Shown: positions 23,453 to 36,472 of the stretch, one piece after another
Position numbering within the stretch: position 1 is the first letter of the stretch
Layout of the letters: each line of letters begins with the position of its first letter
NCBI GenBank assembly: GCA_947044365.1
Contig: OX345653.1
Span: 3,997,501-4,061,500 of the forward strand
Reading direction: 5' to 3'
Length of the DNA: 64,000 nt
Origin: Petrosia ficiformis
Lineage: Eukaryota; Porifera; Demospongiae; Haplosclerida; Petrosiidae
Notes under the pieces: model-generated
What the model was told of the DNA's origin: nothing
Seen by the model: the letters and a program-made list of their open reading frames with translations, nothing else
Databases searched by the model: none
Program-made: the position numbers and the translations under genes

Positions 23453-23500
23453 CTATCTATCTATCTATCTAACTATCTATCTATTTATCTATCTGTCTGT
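23453..23500. repeat. (TATC)n microsatellite
   Basis: ATCTATCTATC tetramers with a few TATT and TGTC variants. Confidence 0.9.
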
Positions 23501-24227
23501 CTGAAATAGCCCTGTTAATTTTTTGTAAAATGTATATATATACATTTTCCAACAAACTGACACTGGAGGTAACAACTACATATACAGCTGATATTGGTAC
23601 ATACGTAATACATGTACCCCTTCAGGCTACACATCAGTGCCGCACTATACATTCAGAAAGTTCATTGTATAAAATCTAAACTGCAGATAAAATTACATGC
23701 ATACTTGCATAGTTCAGAGGCAGAGACAGCATGTTCAAAATGAGGGGCTAACAAAGATTGGGGACATGACAATGGCAGCTGCATTGCAGCTGCCAAGGAG
23801 AGGGTGTGGAAGGGGCCCCGGGATGTGCCACCTTTTTGTGAAGAGTGGAAACTAAATAGTATCGCTCTCAAAAGTTGGTCAAAGAGACTCTAATTGACCA
23901 CAAGAAAAATGTGTTAAGTTCATTGTAAAAAGTAAAGGGTTATTTTAAGGGTTACAGGAGTTTCTATTTTCCCTCAATGCAGATTTGTTTTGATATTTCT
24001 GCTTGGTAGCTAATATTTACTCTTAAGGGGTCCACTTTGGAAATTGTGGTCTTTCCAGTCAATTTGTGGGACTTACCACCCTGCAGATTCTGATGGCACT
24101 TTAAGTCAGAGGGTATAATAGAACTTCAGTTCCCCACAAACTGATAGACTATACACTTGTTGTGTATATGTGGTTTAGTCACTCCCATCAACAAGTCACA
24201 GTTTGATGGGCACTCTTTTTTTTTAAG

Positions 24228-24290
24228 GAGGCAGTGTGGTGTAGTGGTTAGAGTTTGAGCCTCTTGATAATGGTCAGTTCAGTTCAAGAG
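24228..24290 (+). repeat. tRNA-derived SINE head (degenerate)
   Basis: GGCAGTGTGGTGTAGTGGTT followed by AGAG matches a Pol III A box, and GGTCAGTTCAGTTCAAG sits where a B box would be. Directly followed by the family-A MITE. Confidence 0.5.
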
Positions 24291-24295
24291 AGTGA

Positions 24296-24522
24296 ATAAC
24301 TATAGTCTGTTCACATTCACGATGTCCTCAAAATTGTGATATGATGATGTTATATGTATAGTTTAATGTCATAAAGTTAATACATGATTATATTGTAACT
24401 CAATATTGAAGCAATGGATTGAAATTTGACATACACAAAAAAGAATGGTAAGGACTATTATACGAAAATGGTGCAATTGAAAGTTATGAACATTTTTCTG
24501 AGGTCATGGTGAATGACCTTTA
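24296..24522 (+). mobile_element. MITE family A, copy 5 (near full length)
   Basis: AGTCTGTTCACATTCACGAT at the left and GAGGTCATGGTGAATGACCT at the right, inverted with respect to each other. Confidence 0.85.
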
Positions 24523-25837
24523 GTACATGAATGTGTATTTAGAAATAATTTATACTACTTCATATAGAACATATGAAAAGGCACTATTAACCAGATGAAA
24601 CTCATATGACCAATCAAATTGGTTGGAACAACCAATTAGTTTTACAGTGCATTGATGTCTATTCCACTGTCAAAATGTAAATCCCAAAACTTGAACTGAC
24701 AAAATGTCAAATCCCCAAATTTTAATGTTTATGAATATCAACTCCCAAAATATAGATGCTTTAGAAAATGGAGGGCCCAGCATTTTGAGATGAGGTTCTG
24801 ATGATCATATTCATACCTATACCTGGATGAAATTAAACAGGGCATAAATTTACATACGTACCTCACGCTTTCCCTTTTGGTGCTGTGAGTCATAACAATA
24901 GCTATTTTTATACAGGTTTCCACGTATGTTCATAGTCACATTATCCTTAAGGTCTATATGAAAATAATTGTTTTGGTACAATTTCTTGGTATATACTATG
25001 GTTCATGGTTGTAGGTGGTCAGATATTTTAGTGTTCACTATATATAGTAATAATAATCATCAATATTGCTTGAAGATGGAGAATTCCAATTGTCAATAAC
25101 AATAATTATGATCCCACTGGCTTTACCTCAAAGTGCAGTACATACAAAAATTAATGAATGCTTCATAAACAAATTTTAGGAAGGGTCTTTAAGATTTGGG
25201 GAACGAAAATTCCCATAAAGGAGGAGTTACACATGTATAATTAATATGCAATGTGCAGAATAAAACAATAATGCAGTGGATTAGGACCAGGGAGGCCAAA
25301 AGGGCCCTACCCCCCCTCCTGAAAAGCATAAAAAGGGTTTATTGTCTGAACACTATCTTACAACATCTACATTTCATGGGGAATGCCCCCTGAAAAAACA
25401 CTGATTGAAGCAGTGAAGTAAATGTTAGCTGGATTATTACCTACTACATTATCATCACAAATCTATTTAATGTTTTATAAATCATGACTATTTACAATGT
25501 CGACACTTGACACTCTGACAGTGAAACAACACTAAAAGTAAATTTTTTAATTAAAGTTAAAGTAGGTAAAATGCAACAATAGTATAAAAGAAGAGAATGC
25601 ATGACGCCCACTAAATTGCATGCAAGAGCACCACACCAAGTTGTTTTAATTTGCCCATTGTCTCAGAGTTATAGTAATAGATTTATATTAGTAATAGTCT
25701 TCACCATCTAAAAATCAATTTCTAGTAGTCAGACCCATTTTTTAATTAAAGGTAGACCCCTTCCCTCAAGAGGACTTTCATAATTAGTGGTTGGCTCATA
25801 GCTCATAATCCTCATATACTCCAGGAAAAAATTTACT

Positions 25838-28800
25838 ATGGCTACTCCTGAGTGTCCTGTTCCTGATTCTGATGAAGATATTATATATTCTGGATTTCTA
25901 ACTAAACAAGGTAAGAATTCCAGCAGAGTCTAGTGTAACAATTATTTGTAATGAACTGCTGCAGTGAATATAAAATATACTTATAACGCCATATTGCATT
26001 CGCTAATATCAATGCTGCAGAAATGTAACCACAAGAGTGCTTCACTATCACCTCATCAACTCAATGACTATATATGTTAGAAGACAAATTGAATACAATT
26101 CCCTCATTTTATACATATAGGAGGCCAGTACAGGAATTGGAAAAAGAGATATTTTGTATTGAAAAGCGACACACTTTTATACTACTGCAAGGAAGATGAT
26201 CCTGAGCCAAAAGGAATTATTGACTTGACAGAAGGTAGGGGAGTAAGAAACAAAAACAAAACTCATGGACTTGAATGGCCTGATGAAGCAAAAGATAAAC
26301 TTTCTTTTGGCCTTGCAATTGAGGGACGTACATTCTATCTATATGGTACAGATCCAGAAGATATAAAGTGAGTTAAACAGTATACAATACATTAATTAGT
26401 AGCAATCATGATTATACGATTAAAAATGAAGCTGTTTACCATGCTGTGAAATTCCTTTTAAGGCAGTGAAGGCACTACTGATAGTATAATTATGTAACTG
26501 ATTATTTAATTAATAATGTATACACATTGATCACATGACTTATAATTTTGATAATATATTTTAAATGTAGTGCCAAAAGAGCTGGGCAAATAAGAAAATT
26601 TTCTAATGAATAGATATTTTCATAACTTTAGTCTTCTTCTGACCATCCTTGTAATAATCAGAAATTTTCTAATGCACAAAATATCCTTCTGCCTACACTT
26701 TCCAGCTAGGGTAATTAATATTGTTCTCACTCTGTGTTAATAAGGTGTAAATTCCAGTACCTTTGCACTGTTACATCAACTTGTATATGTGTACGTAGGA
26801 TTATCAATATTTTCACTTGGCATAGTGATACAGTTTTAGCTTTTGGATGCATCGATACACTTGAGTGGCTAGTTTGCTTTTCTAAACTTGCAACCAAATT
26901 ACTAGTTATGCCATCTCTAATCAAGCAACCATTTCTTCACATTTTATAAGCATTGTATTGGTATTTATATTGTGGTATATACCAGTAGTGTATTGCAATA
27001 GGGAATACTATGTTTGGGTGTATTACACATCACTAGTATATATATATATATTATATATATATATATATATGTGGGTATTGAATTGTGGCAGAGTTTTTGA
27101 TATGTTTTGAAATAAGCCAAATTGACTCAACAATGGTTAGTGTGTGTGCCATTGGGAATACATCTTGAGCCAATTAACAAAGAGTTAATGCTATTATATA
27201 GTGATAATATAATCATAATTTAACTATGCCATTTGGCTCAAAGAGAGAGAACTGTACAGTGCCAAATAAGAAGCTCTTTGGGCCAATGGTACGCCATATG
27301 AGCTTATCAAAAACACTGAAATGTGGGTGTTGCTTTTCTGTCAATGAATGCATACAACGACCATAAAAGTAATTCAATATAATAACAATAATTATTATAA
27401 TTACCACACCCTTCCGCCTACACATGTAATTATTAGTTAGCTAAACTAAAGATGTCGATTATACTTCCATATTGAATATTGTCAGTGAATTCTAAATAAA
27501 CACACCCGCCATCTGTTACTACTAAATGTGACATCATGATTATATTAAAATATAATTTTGAAATACGTAAGTATATTATTATGTATATATATTATGTACA
27601 TGTACAATTATGATTAGTATCTATACATGTACCACTATGTATGTGATATATGTAGCTATGTACATGTACATGTACAATTATGATTAGTATCTATACATGT
27701 ACTTTTATGTATGTGATATATGTAGCTATGTACATGATAACACTTGAGATGGAAAGAAAGAAAGACAGACACTTAAGGCAAATGAAAAAATGAAAATGAG
27801 TAGCCTCAGGTGGGATTTCAACCCACGACACTCGACAGATGCTCTTACCAACTGAGCTACCAAGTTACACCTGTGTGAACATGTACATGTACAATTATCT
27901 ATATTAATTATACCATTATGTATGTGATATACATGTATCTATGTACATGTACATGTATAGTATCTATATTAAACATACATGTGAGGTGATGATAGTAGTG
28001 GTTTTGAAAACTTGTATTGCACTTAGAAATTTAAAATAGATTTGGGTACATGTTTCCATAACCTTTTATGTGTAACCTACTATACCTGTGGGAGTTGTGT
28101 ATCAGCTGATGTGTGATAGTTTAACATAGCATATTGAGAATGACGAGATCAACTCGTGCAATATTACTACTTTGAACTCAAAAAAATGTTCATAACTTCA
28201 GTTTAGAATGACCATCAATCTTTTTGCCTGTGCCATTTTCATATAATTATCCTTCCCATCCTTTTTTGTGTGTGTCAAATTTCAATCATTATTGAATTAC
28301 AGTATAATCATGTATTAACCTTATGACATTAAACTATACACAACAGTACATATAAAGTCATCACATCATAATTTTGAGGTCATCATGAATGTGAATAGCT
28401 TTGGTAATTACCACATTCAAAATATGTGTTATAAGATCTGAGAAAACTAGATTTAGCTATTAACTATATGTGACCATGGATGCGAAAATCTGTCAATTGT
28501 CAAATAACAATTTTGTCAAATGCTTATATTTATATGCTCGTTACTCAGCCATTTTGCACAGAAAGCTAACTAAACGATACATGATTTTCTTCACTACTTG
28601 TATAATATCGCTGAATAATGAGTGTTGGTGCTTGACAAAATTCATATTTGACAAAGGACTGATTTCACATCCACACTCACACATTACTAAATACCTAAAA
28701 TTGTGCAACCAGCTTTTTATTTTTCAAGAAGACAGAAGCAATGCTGATGCTACAGCTTCAACCCTTAGCCTTTTAATTAAACCTAACGTCCAGTTCACCA

Positions 28801-31800
28801 TTGCTCCAGATAATATGTAAATTAGATGCCATTGGTTTGAGCGTTGCTTTATTCAAACTGCACAAGATTACATTCTCTTCTCTTTTGCATCCTATTTCTC
28901 ATGTAAACTTCTTCAGATATTTGTTTTTTTTTGTCAATGCCGCTTTTTATAGAATAGTTTATCTTTTAATGTGGTTGGTTCTGAGTCATTCTTAAGAATG
29001 AATGTTTATCTAAAGTCTGTTCACATTCACGATGCCGTCAAAATTAGGATATGATGACTTTATATGTAATGTAGTGTATAGTTTAATGTCATAAAGGTAA
29101 TACATGATTTATACTATAACTCAATAATGAAGCAATAGATTGAAATTTTACATACACAAAAAAGAACGGGAAGGACTATTATAAGAAAATGGTGCAGGTG
29201 AAAATGTTGTTAGTCATTCCAAACTAAAGTTATGAACATTTTTCTGAGCTCATGGTGAACATGAATGACCTTTATGTAATTTTGTTGTTAGACCACTTAA
29301 TTGTATTATCATTTCCTTTTTGAAACTTGTACGTACTTTTATGTCTGTTTGTCATTGTGTTTGTTTTTCTTTCTTTTTTTGTACGTGGGGAGCATCGTTA
29401 CAGGACCATCTCTATGCAACCCTTCCCTTTTTGAATAAAATTAGTTCAATTCACTTCAACATTGGGTATGAGTTGAAATGAAATTTGACTCTAAAATTAG
29501 AATGTATTAAATCGAGCTAGTTCAAGTTTTATGCAAGAGTTTTCTTAGAACTAGTGGGTATAATTATTCCAATACAGTGAAACATCGAAGGTTTATAAAT
29601 GAAATATAGCAACCTGTGGTCAGATATAAAACCTGCTGTCGACACAGACTACAAGAAACAACACTTACCTTCTCCAAAGTAAAGACAGAAAGGCAGGAGA
29701 AGCAATAGACATCAACGAAGGTGTTGTCTTTCGGGAAATATATTAATTATAATATGCCTACCTGTGCTATATCCAGATTTATAATCACCTCGCCCTCGTG
29801 TTCAGTGTTTATAAATCTGATATAACACTCATAGGGTCTTATGATGATGAAAGATAGATAATAATTATACATACCTATAATATGATGTGGAATTGTGTAT
29901 GTATCTATGTACATGTATATATACACATATATTTTATATGTACATTCATGTATAAACTGTTTATTTAGTGTGGTATGCTTAATGTACAGCTGGAAGATTA
30001 AATTATAAAAACAGTTACTTGTAAAGGGGATTTCTTGCTAAACCCATTTTCTGCCCACACACTATACAAGAAATTGGTTTACAAGAGAGTACTATATAAT
30101 AGTACTTAGTGGGGTTTGTTGAGCTTTATTGAAACTAGGGATGTGCGATACAACTAAAAATAGTATTCCATATTGCTGCCAAGAATATCACATTACTATA
30201 CAGTATTATGATATTTGAAATAATATTATAAATAAATGTTGTAGTTGTCAAACAGTAAAAGAAATCAAAGTTATGCACACATTGAAATATAATTATAACG
30301 TTTTGGCCCAAGAGCTTTCTTCAGCTATTAACACAAGAAACATAACACAGGTCTATTTATACTCACATATATGATATTAAAGTTGTCCTATAATACCATT
30401 AGTCTGTTACTGTCATGCATAAATAAATTATCAATTCTTATATTTATTATTTTATTATTTTCAGGAAATGGAAGACTGAATTGCAAAAGATAATCGATGA
30501 GGTGATTATTATGTGTTGTCACATGATTCTAGGCTATGAATATAGTTACACCATTTCACTGAGAAACTACATATGTATATAGCAATTTTAGAGTACCATA
30601 TATGCTCTAATTATTTCGTCTGCTTACATGAATCATGAGCCAACATACAACATAGCTTCATGCCTCATGTAAGCCAATTAGAGTGTATATGGTACTACAT
30701 TAGCTAATATATATAAGGTGAGGTTTCTATCATTGGCAACGTAAGGACTTGATCAAAATTAGTATTTTCTACTGTTCCACATGACATTATTTCTCAGATA
30801 ACAATTGTAATTATTTTTTTTATCTCTAACTTAATTTTTTATTTCTACCTTACTCATCCAGCATGGTAAAGTAACGTCAGATGATGAAAATGATAGTGAA
30901 GGTTTGCCTGAGCCAGTTCTGTCAAAAATAATGAGAAGTGTTGCAAAAGTCGGAGCACAAATCACAAAAAAATTTGTAAGAGATTCGGGACTAGTAGATG
31001 AAAATACTGCTAACATTGTAGAAGGTGTGGCTGGTGGCGTACAGAACCAAGCTGAGGCTAGTCGCGATGCTAGTGTTACTGATCGTTTGAAAATGGCAGG
31101 TAAAGTATTCATATATATATATACCCAGTGTTCTGCCCAGGATATTTAGAGTGGTGATTGGATTCTACATTGGATTTAGTGCTGTTTATCCAGTTTATAC
31201 TTAATTCTGTCTCAGTAGTATTATCTTAGAGGTGGTTAATTCATCTGAGTGGTGGTTAATTCATGCTGAGGGGTGGTTATTCCCAACCAGTGCCAACGAG
31301 TGTGGGCAGAACACTGTAATTATTTTAAATGAACATGTGCTTCACAAGATTCTTTGTTGTTATCTACATTTGTTAGTATTGTTATTGTTAGTAAACCAGG
31401 AACATTAATATAATGGGAATTGTACAGTCATAGATGTAGGTAGCTATACCAGGACCAGACCAGGTCCTGGCTCAAGAAAATTTGGCAGTGACAAGTGAAA
31501 ATGGCTTCATATCTGATATTTCCTTATAATGTCCAAACAATTTGTAACAATCTCATGAAATTAGGTTTAATGTAATTCATAGTCTTTGATGGTTTGATTT
31601 TTGGACAACACTTGAACATAATGTCCAGAAAAGGCACTCCTCTACATTTCCTTCCTGTGCAAAGGAAAACATTAAAGACTTTGTTAGGTGATTTATTTAT
31701 CCCCCCTTTGGTCCATAAAATGAATCATTTCTTTAAATTTTTAATGTGATCAATTATTTCTTGTATCTTGCAGTTGGTGATACAGCAGGTGTAGTTGGAG

Positions 31801-33122
31801 ATAATGTTGATAATGATGTAGTGGGTGTGGTTTGTGATAATGTCCAAGAACAAATGGAGGCAGACGATGATGTCACTGTAGGTCAGAGGATTGGAATGGC
31901 AGTTGGCACTACCTTACAGGGGACAAGCGGCATGGTTGACAATGAGATCGGAGCAGGTTGATGTACATTGTGTCTATCTATCTATCTATCTATCTGTGTT
32001 TTGTAATTACAGGTGTAATGAATGTCACTGGAGGTATCATACATGACCAATCAGAGGTTGACACTGATACCAGCATACAAGAAAGAATAGCACTTGGAAT
32101 AGGTCAGTTCAATGCTGTGATTCAAAATTGTCATAGTGGATCTAATTTTCATACTGGATCCAATAATTCAAAATTTTCAGTAAGGCTATATTAACTAAAC
32201 TATGACTTTGTTGGTGTTATAGTGTTAATTGCAATGGAAATAATCATAGAATCATGGTCTGCTAATATTGCATTGAACAAGAATGCGGTAGCTAAAGGAA
32301 GAAAATCTTAATAAGAATGCAATAGAAATCCTACAAACTTACCTTCCTGAGGCATAGAATATGTTTGTTTTCTGAGAATATATTATATGAATAGAAACAG
32401 TACATGATTCTATAACAACAACCATTAGAATTGCAAGAATAATGAGAGGAATCTAATGCATGGTATGTCCTGTGATATGTATTGGTATGACTATTGGTAT
32501 ATGTCCCATATGTACTGTGTATGTAAACAAAAGCCAAAAAACAAAAAAAAAAAACAACTGGGAAAATACATTAAAATCTCAGCAAATTGTATAGGCAGAT
32601 TCACAGTAAGGCAGTTAATGTCATATTTCTAAATTTATTACAGTGTTCTGCCCGAAATATTTAGAGTGGTGATTGGATTCTAACTTGCATTTAGCGCTGT
32701 TTATCAAGTATATACTTAATACTATCTCAGTGCGATGGTTAATTCATGCATGAGTGGTGGTTATTACCGACCAGTGTGGGTAAAACACTATATAAGGAAG
32801 GAAAGCATTTCTATCTTACATTACGATTAGTTAATACTTTACAGAAAATGTATTCATGACATAATTGTTAACTGAATCCAGTTTAGCTAATGTTATTTTT
32901 TCTCTTCTCTATAACTGTTTGTTGTCTTCTTCTCTGTTAAATTTGCATCTTCCCATTTTATGCTCAGGAAGCACTGCTGGTGGAATTGGTGATAATGTAG
33001 ATAATGACGGTGTTGAAATTATTGCAAAAGGAGTCAAGAAGGGAGCAGAAATAGTTCAAGAGATCTTGGAAGAAGAGAGAAAGAAGAACGAGGGAGAGGA
33101 AAGCGACGAAGGCACTGGTTGA
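25838..33122 (+). CDS. PH-domain/four-repeat protein, paralogue A
   Basis: Seven exons: 25838-25910, 26121-26367, 30465-30501, 30862-31099, 31774-31956, 32013-32102, 32968-33122; 340 residues. Residues ~17-120 form a PH domain: GFLTKQGGQYRNWKKRYFVL (beta1-beta2 with the K...KxR pattern of phosphoinositide binders), IIDLTEGRGVR, FGLAIEGRTFYLYG, and the C-terminal helix with its invariant Trp (KKWKTELQKIIDE). A linker is followed by four degenerate ~43-residue repeats (about 150-325), typified by GDTAGVVGDNVDNDVVGVV and ending EADDDVTVGQRI. The C-terminus is charged (ILEEERKKNEGEESDEG). The Gly/Val/Ala/Asp periodicity suggests amphipathic helices. Membrane association through the PH domain is inferred. 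I do not recognise the repeat as a named domain. Confidence 0.85.
27118..27312. mobile_element. Repeat family E, copy 3 (intron of PH gene A)
   Basis: Left CAATGGTTAGTGTGTGTGCC then TTGAGCCAATTAACAAAGAG; right CAAATAAGAAGCTCTTTGGG. Confidence 0.65.
27593..27960. repeat. ~63-bp tandem units rich in ACATGTACATGT
   Basis: Two near-identical units (TACAATTATGATTAGTATCT, then TATGTATGTGATATATGTAG) and a third diverged unit at 27880-27960, interrupted by the tRNA-like sequence. Confidence 0.75.
27798..27870 (-). repeat. tRNA-like sequence, probably SINE-derived, not a functional tRNA
   Basis: The minus strand has a good A box (TAGCTCAGTTGGTAAGAGC) and a T arm with B box (GTGGGTTGAAATCCCAC). Only 14 nt separate the D arm from the T arm where about 23 are needed, so the anticodon arm is incomplete. 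The acceptor halves pair poorly. Confidence 0.65.
28190..28398 (-). mobile_element. MITE family A, copy 6 (reverse)
   Basis: Right end AATTTTGAGGTCATCATGAA; body with CATATAATTATCCTTCCCAT. Intron of PH gene A. Confidence 0.8.
29013..29272 (+). mobile_element. MITE family A, copy 7
   Basis: AAAGTCTGTTCACATTCACG at the left, TTTTTCTGAGCTCATGGTGA at the right. Same intron as copy 6 but opposite orientation. Confidence 0.85.
30592..30697. mobile_element. Fold-back family, copy 2 (complete hairpin)
   Basis: The left arm AGTACCATATATGCTCTAAT continues to TGCTTACATGAATCATGAG. The right arm in complement reads AGTACCATATACACTCTAAT, then GGCTTACATGAGGCATGAAG. About 45-bp arms over ~106 bp. Confidence 0.8.
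31128..31318. mobile_element. MITE family B, copy 2
   Basis: Ends CAGTGTTCTGCCC and GGGCAGAACACTG. Lies in the intron after the first repeat exon of PH gene A. Confidence 0.8.
32640..32795. mobile_element. MITE family B, copy 3
   Basis: Left ACAGTGTTCTGCCCGAAATA; the eroded right end is GTGTGGGTAAAACACTA. Shares GAGTGGTGATTGGATTCTA with copy 2. Confidence 0.75.
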
Positions 33123-33590
33123 AAATGAAGAAACCTAATTAAAAATTTGATGTAAAACATCATTCTGTTACATAATGTCTGATTCGTTGTTTAACCTAAG
33201 TTGTATAATTTTTTTGGGAATATTATAGAGTGTAAACAAATCACCTAACATACACGAGTTGTCTTGGCACTCGATATAACTGAAATCGTGTTGTTGGCAA
33301 AGCAACGTGAATTTTGGCCTCTGATGATTCTTTAAACTTTTAAATATGTAGTTTCAAAGGTGTGTATAATTGTTATTGGTATATAGAAACTTCGTCGACT
33401 AATTAAATTTGGCGTATTGTTAATTCACAGGAGATACGAATTTCCTACAGGAAGCCGAACTATGTCAACACAGACGTCTCATTACCAATCCAGCAAACAC
33501 ACAGCAAAGAGTATAAATACTCTGTTTTCACTGCAAAAAAAAAAAAGAACAATCAATTTTTAAGTCTCCAAAACGAATTGCAGATCAAGC
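33123..33590. promoter_or_regulatory. Spacer between PH genes A and B
   Basis: 3' flank of A and 5' flank of B. No conserved gene. A pyrimidine/A-rich segment with an A11 run lies just before the B start codon. Confidence 0.4.
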
Positions 33591-34412
33591 ATGGCTACTA
33601 CTGTTGTAAACAATACCACTAACAGTCAAGAAGAGGTTATCCTAACAGGATTTCTAGGTGAGTTAGATTAATATGTATAATTATATATATATATATATAT
33701 GTATATAATTATTATATATAATATTACACATCTATATAATATATATATATATATATATATGTGAGTTAGTATATTATATATTTAATCATGCGGATTTTAA
33801 ACAATTGAACGATGCATTTTTAAATAATATTTATAGAAACTCTTTGCCTTCTTCATGCAGGATAACTGTTACTATGCATGCCTTATAATTATGATTATCA
33901 ACTATGTTCTAAATTTTGTTGTGCTTAATAAGTAATTCATAATTTCATAGGGGGCCAATACAGAAGTTGGAAGAAAATATATTTTCAATTAAATGCTACC
34001 ACATTAAAATACTGCATAAGTGATCATGAAGGTGATCTTGAATCTAGAAGAGAGATTGACTTAACTGAAGGAAGAAGAATAAGACAGAAAAAATGTACTG
34101 GTGTACTTACAAAACCAGATGTTTTCTTTGGTATTATAGTTGAAGGAAGAACATACTATATGTGTGGTACAGATGAAAAAGAACTAAAGTAAGTCACTGA
34201 CAATATAAGTACATAACTAATATTATGAAGAACATGCCTTTATAAATTCATTCTAGAAATATATATATATATGATTTTATTTTTGATCCTTTAGAAAATG
34301 GAGAAAAGAATTGCATAAGATTAATGATAAACACAGTAAAGCTAATATTAACGACAATGGAGGAAAACGTGACCATGAAATTATGAAGATTTTGAGAAGT
34401 GAACTGATCTAA
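33591..34412 (+). CDS. PH-domain-only paralogue B
   Basis: Three exons: 33591-33657, 33951-34188, 34295-34412; 140 residues. The PH fold is complete, including the C-terminal KKWRKELHKIND helix, but the protein stops soon after in KIHEI-like HEIMKILRSELI, with no repeat region. Compared with A and E, exon 1 lacks the last nine bases that encode the TKQ segment, and the beta2 motif reads SWKKIYFQL where A/E have WKKR(H/Y)F. Both changes remove basic residues of the usual phosphoinositide-binding signature. Shares these changes and the tail with C. Confidence 0.85.
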
Positions 34413-35654
34413 ATTTATGATAAATACTCTATAATAATTATTACAAGTATTCATGTATGAATAAAGTTACTTTATATACAATCTGTTATATAATTTTCAG
34501 TAAAGTTAACAATTATAAGTACAGAAAATTGTTGTATAAAAATCTTTCCATCCACTGATGCTGAATACTCATATGCCTATGCATACTATTAGATATATAT
34601 ATATATATATTATATATATTATATATATAACAAGTGTCTTGAGAGCCATCTATACACATTCTTTAGAAGTAGTTTAGTAAATTTACTAACTTCCGATTGT
34701 TGAATAGCAAATAGATTATAACTAGTACATGAAGTATCATTAGCATCTATATATCCATAACAACATGTACAAAATTCAAGTGCCTAGCATGCTAGCAATA
34801 GGCGTAGACAAACACACACAACAAACAAACAAGCAGCCACAATGGCTTCATTGAGCACAGCCCTAGAAAACATTAGAGAAGCTTAGAAAATAGTCAGCTT
34901 AGAAAATAAGCAGCCACAATGGCTTAGAAAATGGAACATCGAATGTCACTGTTCCTTGCAACTATATGCATGCATGTATTAGTTATTTAAACAACTTTGT
35001 TTTTGCATGCAATGAATAATCAATGCACCGGTATGTTATTATATATACTTCTGTAATAACATGACTTTATGTCAACACAGCTTATACAGCATAAGAAAGT
35101 GAGAACCAAAAAAAAACAGAAAACAGACACGGCTTATATAGCAAGTAACTGGAGACAACCAGACTGAACCATATACATAAACATGAATTGTCTCTTAGTT
35201 CACAATATACAGACTAATTAGGATGACAATACTATTGTTCAATTTACTACAATTTCATACTAAGGAAGTAAATTCCTTAATTAAACATACATAATTATTT
35301 CATGAGGGGCTATAGAGAGTTAAATACCGCAGCAGTACATCTCACCATAGATAATAATGTAAAGTATATACTTTCTATGTTCTTATGTAACACTAGCTAA
35401 CTTTTATATATAACATTGAGTTCACGGTTCATTTTAAACGAAAGACACAGTCCACATTACATAGTCTTGTAATGTTATGAGTGTGTACATACACTGTCTA
35501 TGGAGTTCAAAGCTGCATTACAAATATAAAATAATTATAATGAAGAGTTATAGTTATAAATTTATAAAATATAGTAAAACAAGATGCCAATTCTTGTCAT
35601 GCACTGAGTGTGCTCTCTTTAGCAAATATCTGTACAGTATACGTAACTTTCAAT

Positions 35655-36110
35655 AGTTATGTATGAATCAATTTCTGTATGATGACAAAAATGCATTCTT
35701 GCATGGCTTTCACTACTATATATATAAATATATAATTACTCGTGTCTTTCTGGGAAACAAATTCCATGCAGTAGCCAGATATATGAAAGTAAAGTTATTA
35801 AGATATTACTTCTAGGTAAGGAGAATACCCATATAAGGATTGAAGTCTTTTCAGTCACTGTGACACGCCTTGATTTGAACTTTCATGTGAATCAATAGTT
35901 ATGTATGAATCATAAAATTGTAATATCTGTATGATGACAAAAATGCATTCTTGCATGGCTTTCACTACTATATATATAAATATATAATTACTCATGTCTT
36001 TCTGGGAAACAAATTCCATGGAGTAGAAAGTAAAGTTATCAAGATATTACTTCTAGGTAAGAAGAATACCTATATAAGGATTGAAGTCTTTTCAGTCACT
36101 GTGACATGCC
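35655..36110. repeat. ~240-bp direct duplication, two copies
   Basis: Both halves carry TGATGACAAAAATGCATTCT, ATGGCTTTCACTACTATATA, TCTTTCTGGGAAACAAATTC and GATTGAAGTCTTTTCAGTCA, about 238 bp apart. Confidence 0.9.
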
Positions 36111-36235
36111 AATATTTATTATTTTTATTTGACAGCTTGTCCCACCTGCTTCTAACTGGTCTACATAGGAGCTCTCAAACAACACTGCAATTATTTATTT
36201 TGGCTGGCTCTATATAAACTAATCAAAATAAATTA

Positions 36236-36472
36236 GTGCAGTCTATTCACATCGTGATGACCTCGAAATTAGGATATGATGACTTTATATGTAATAGCTT
36301 ATATCATTAGGTTAATGATTATACTGTAACTTAATAATGCGATTGAAATTTGACATAAAAAAGAACAGGAAGGATAATTGTAAAATGCAGGTAAAAAGTT
36401 ATTGGTTATTCCAAAATCAGTATAAAGTTAAGAAACTTTTTCTGAGGTTATGGTGAAAGTGAATGACCTTTA
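36236..36472 (+). mobile_element. MITE family A, copy 8
   Basis: Left TCACATCGTGATGACCTCGA, right TTTTTCTGAGGTTATGGTGA. Some internal deletion. Confidence 0.75.

Larger units (their letters stand above)
22207..25837. other. Gene-poor region upstream of the PH cluster
   Basis: AT-rich tract (22735-22840), TATC microsatellite (23453-23500), a tRNA-like SINE head and a family-A MITE. Short open frames such as 22842-23054 show no recognisable protein. The last ~100 bp should contain the PH gene A promoter. Confidence 0.55.

Noticed and set aside
27798..27870. Functional tRNA gene
   Set aside because: The anticodon arm is too short and the acceptor stem mismatched.
28470..28820. 116-residue open frame inside an intron of PH gene A
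   Set aside because: No motif, no splice context, AT-rich. A segment (TACTCAGCCATTTTGCACAG) resembles intergenic DNA near 7320, suggesting repeat-derived sequence.
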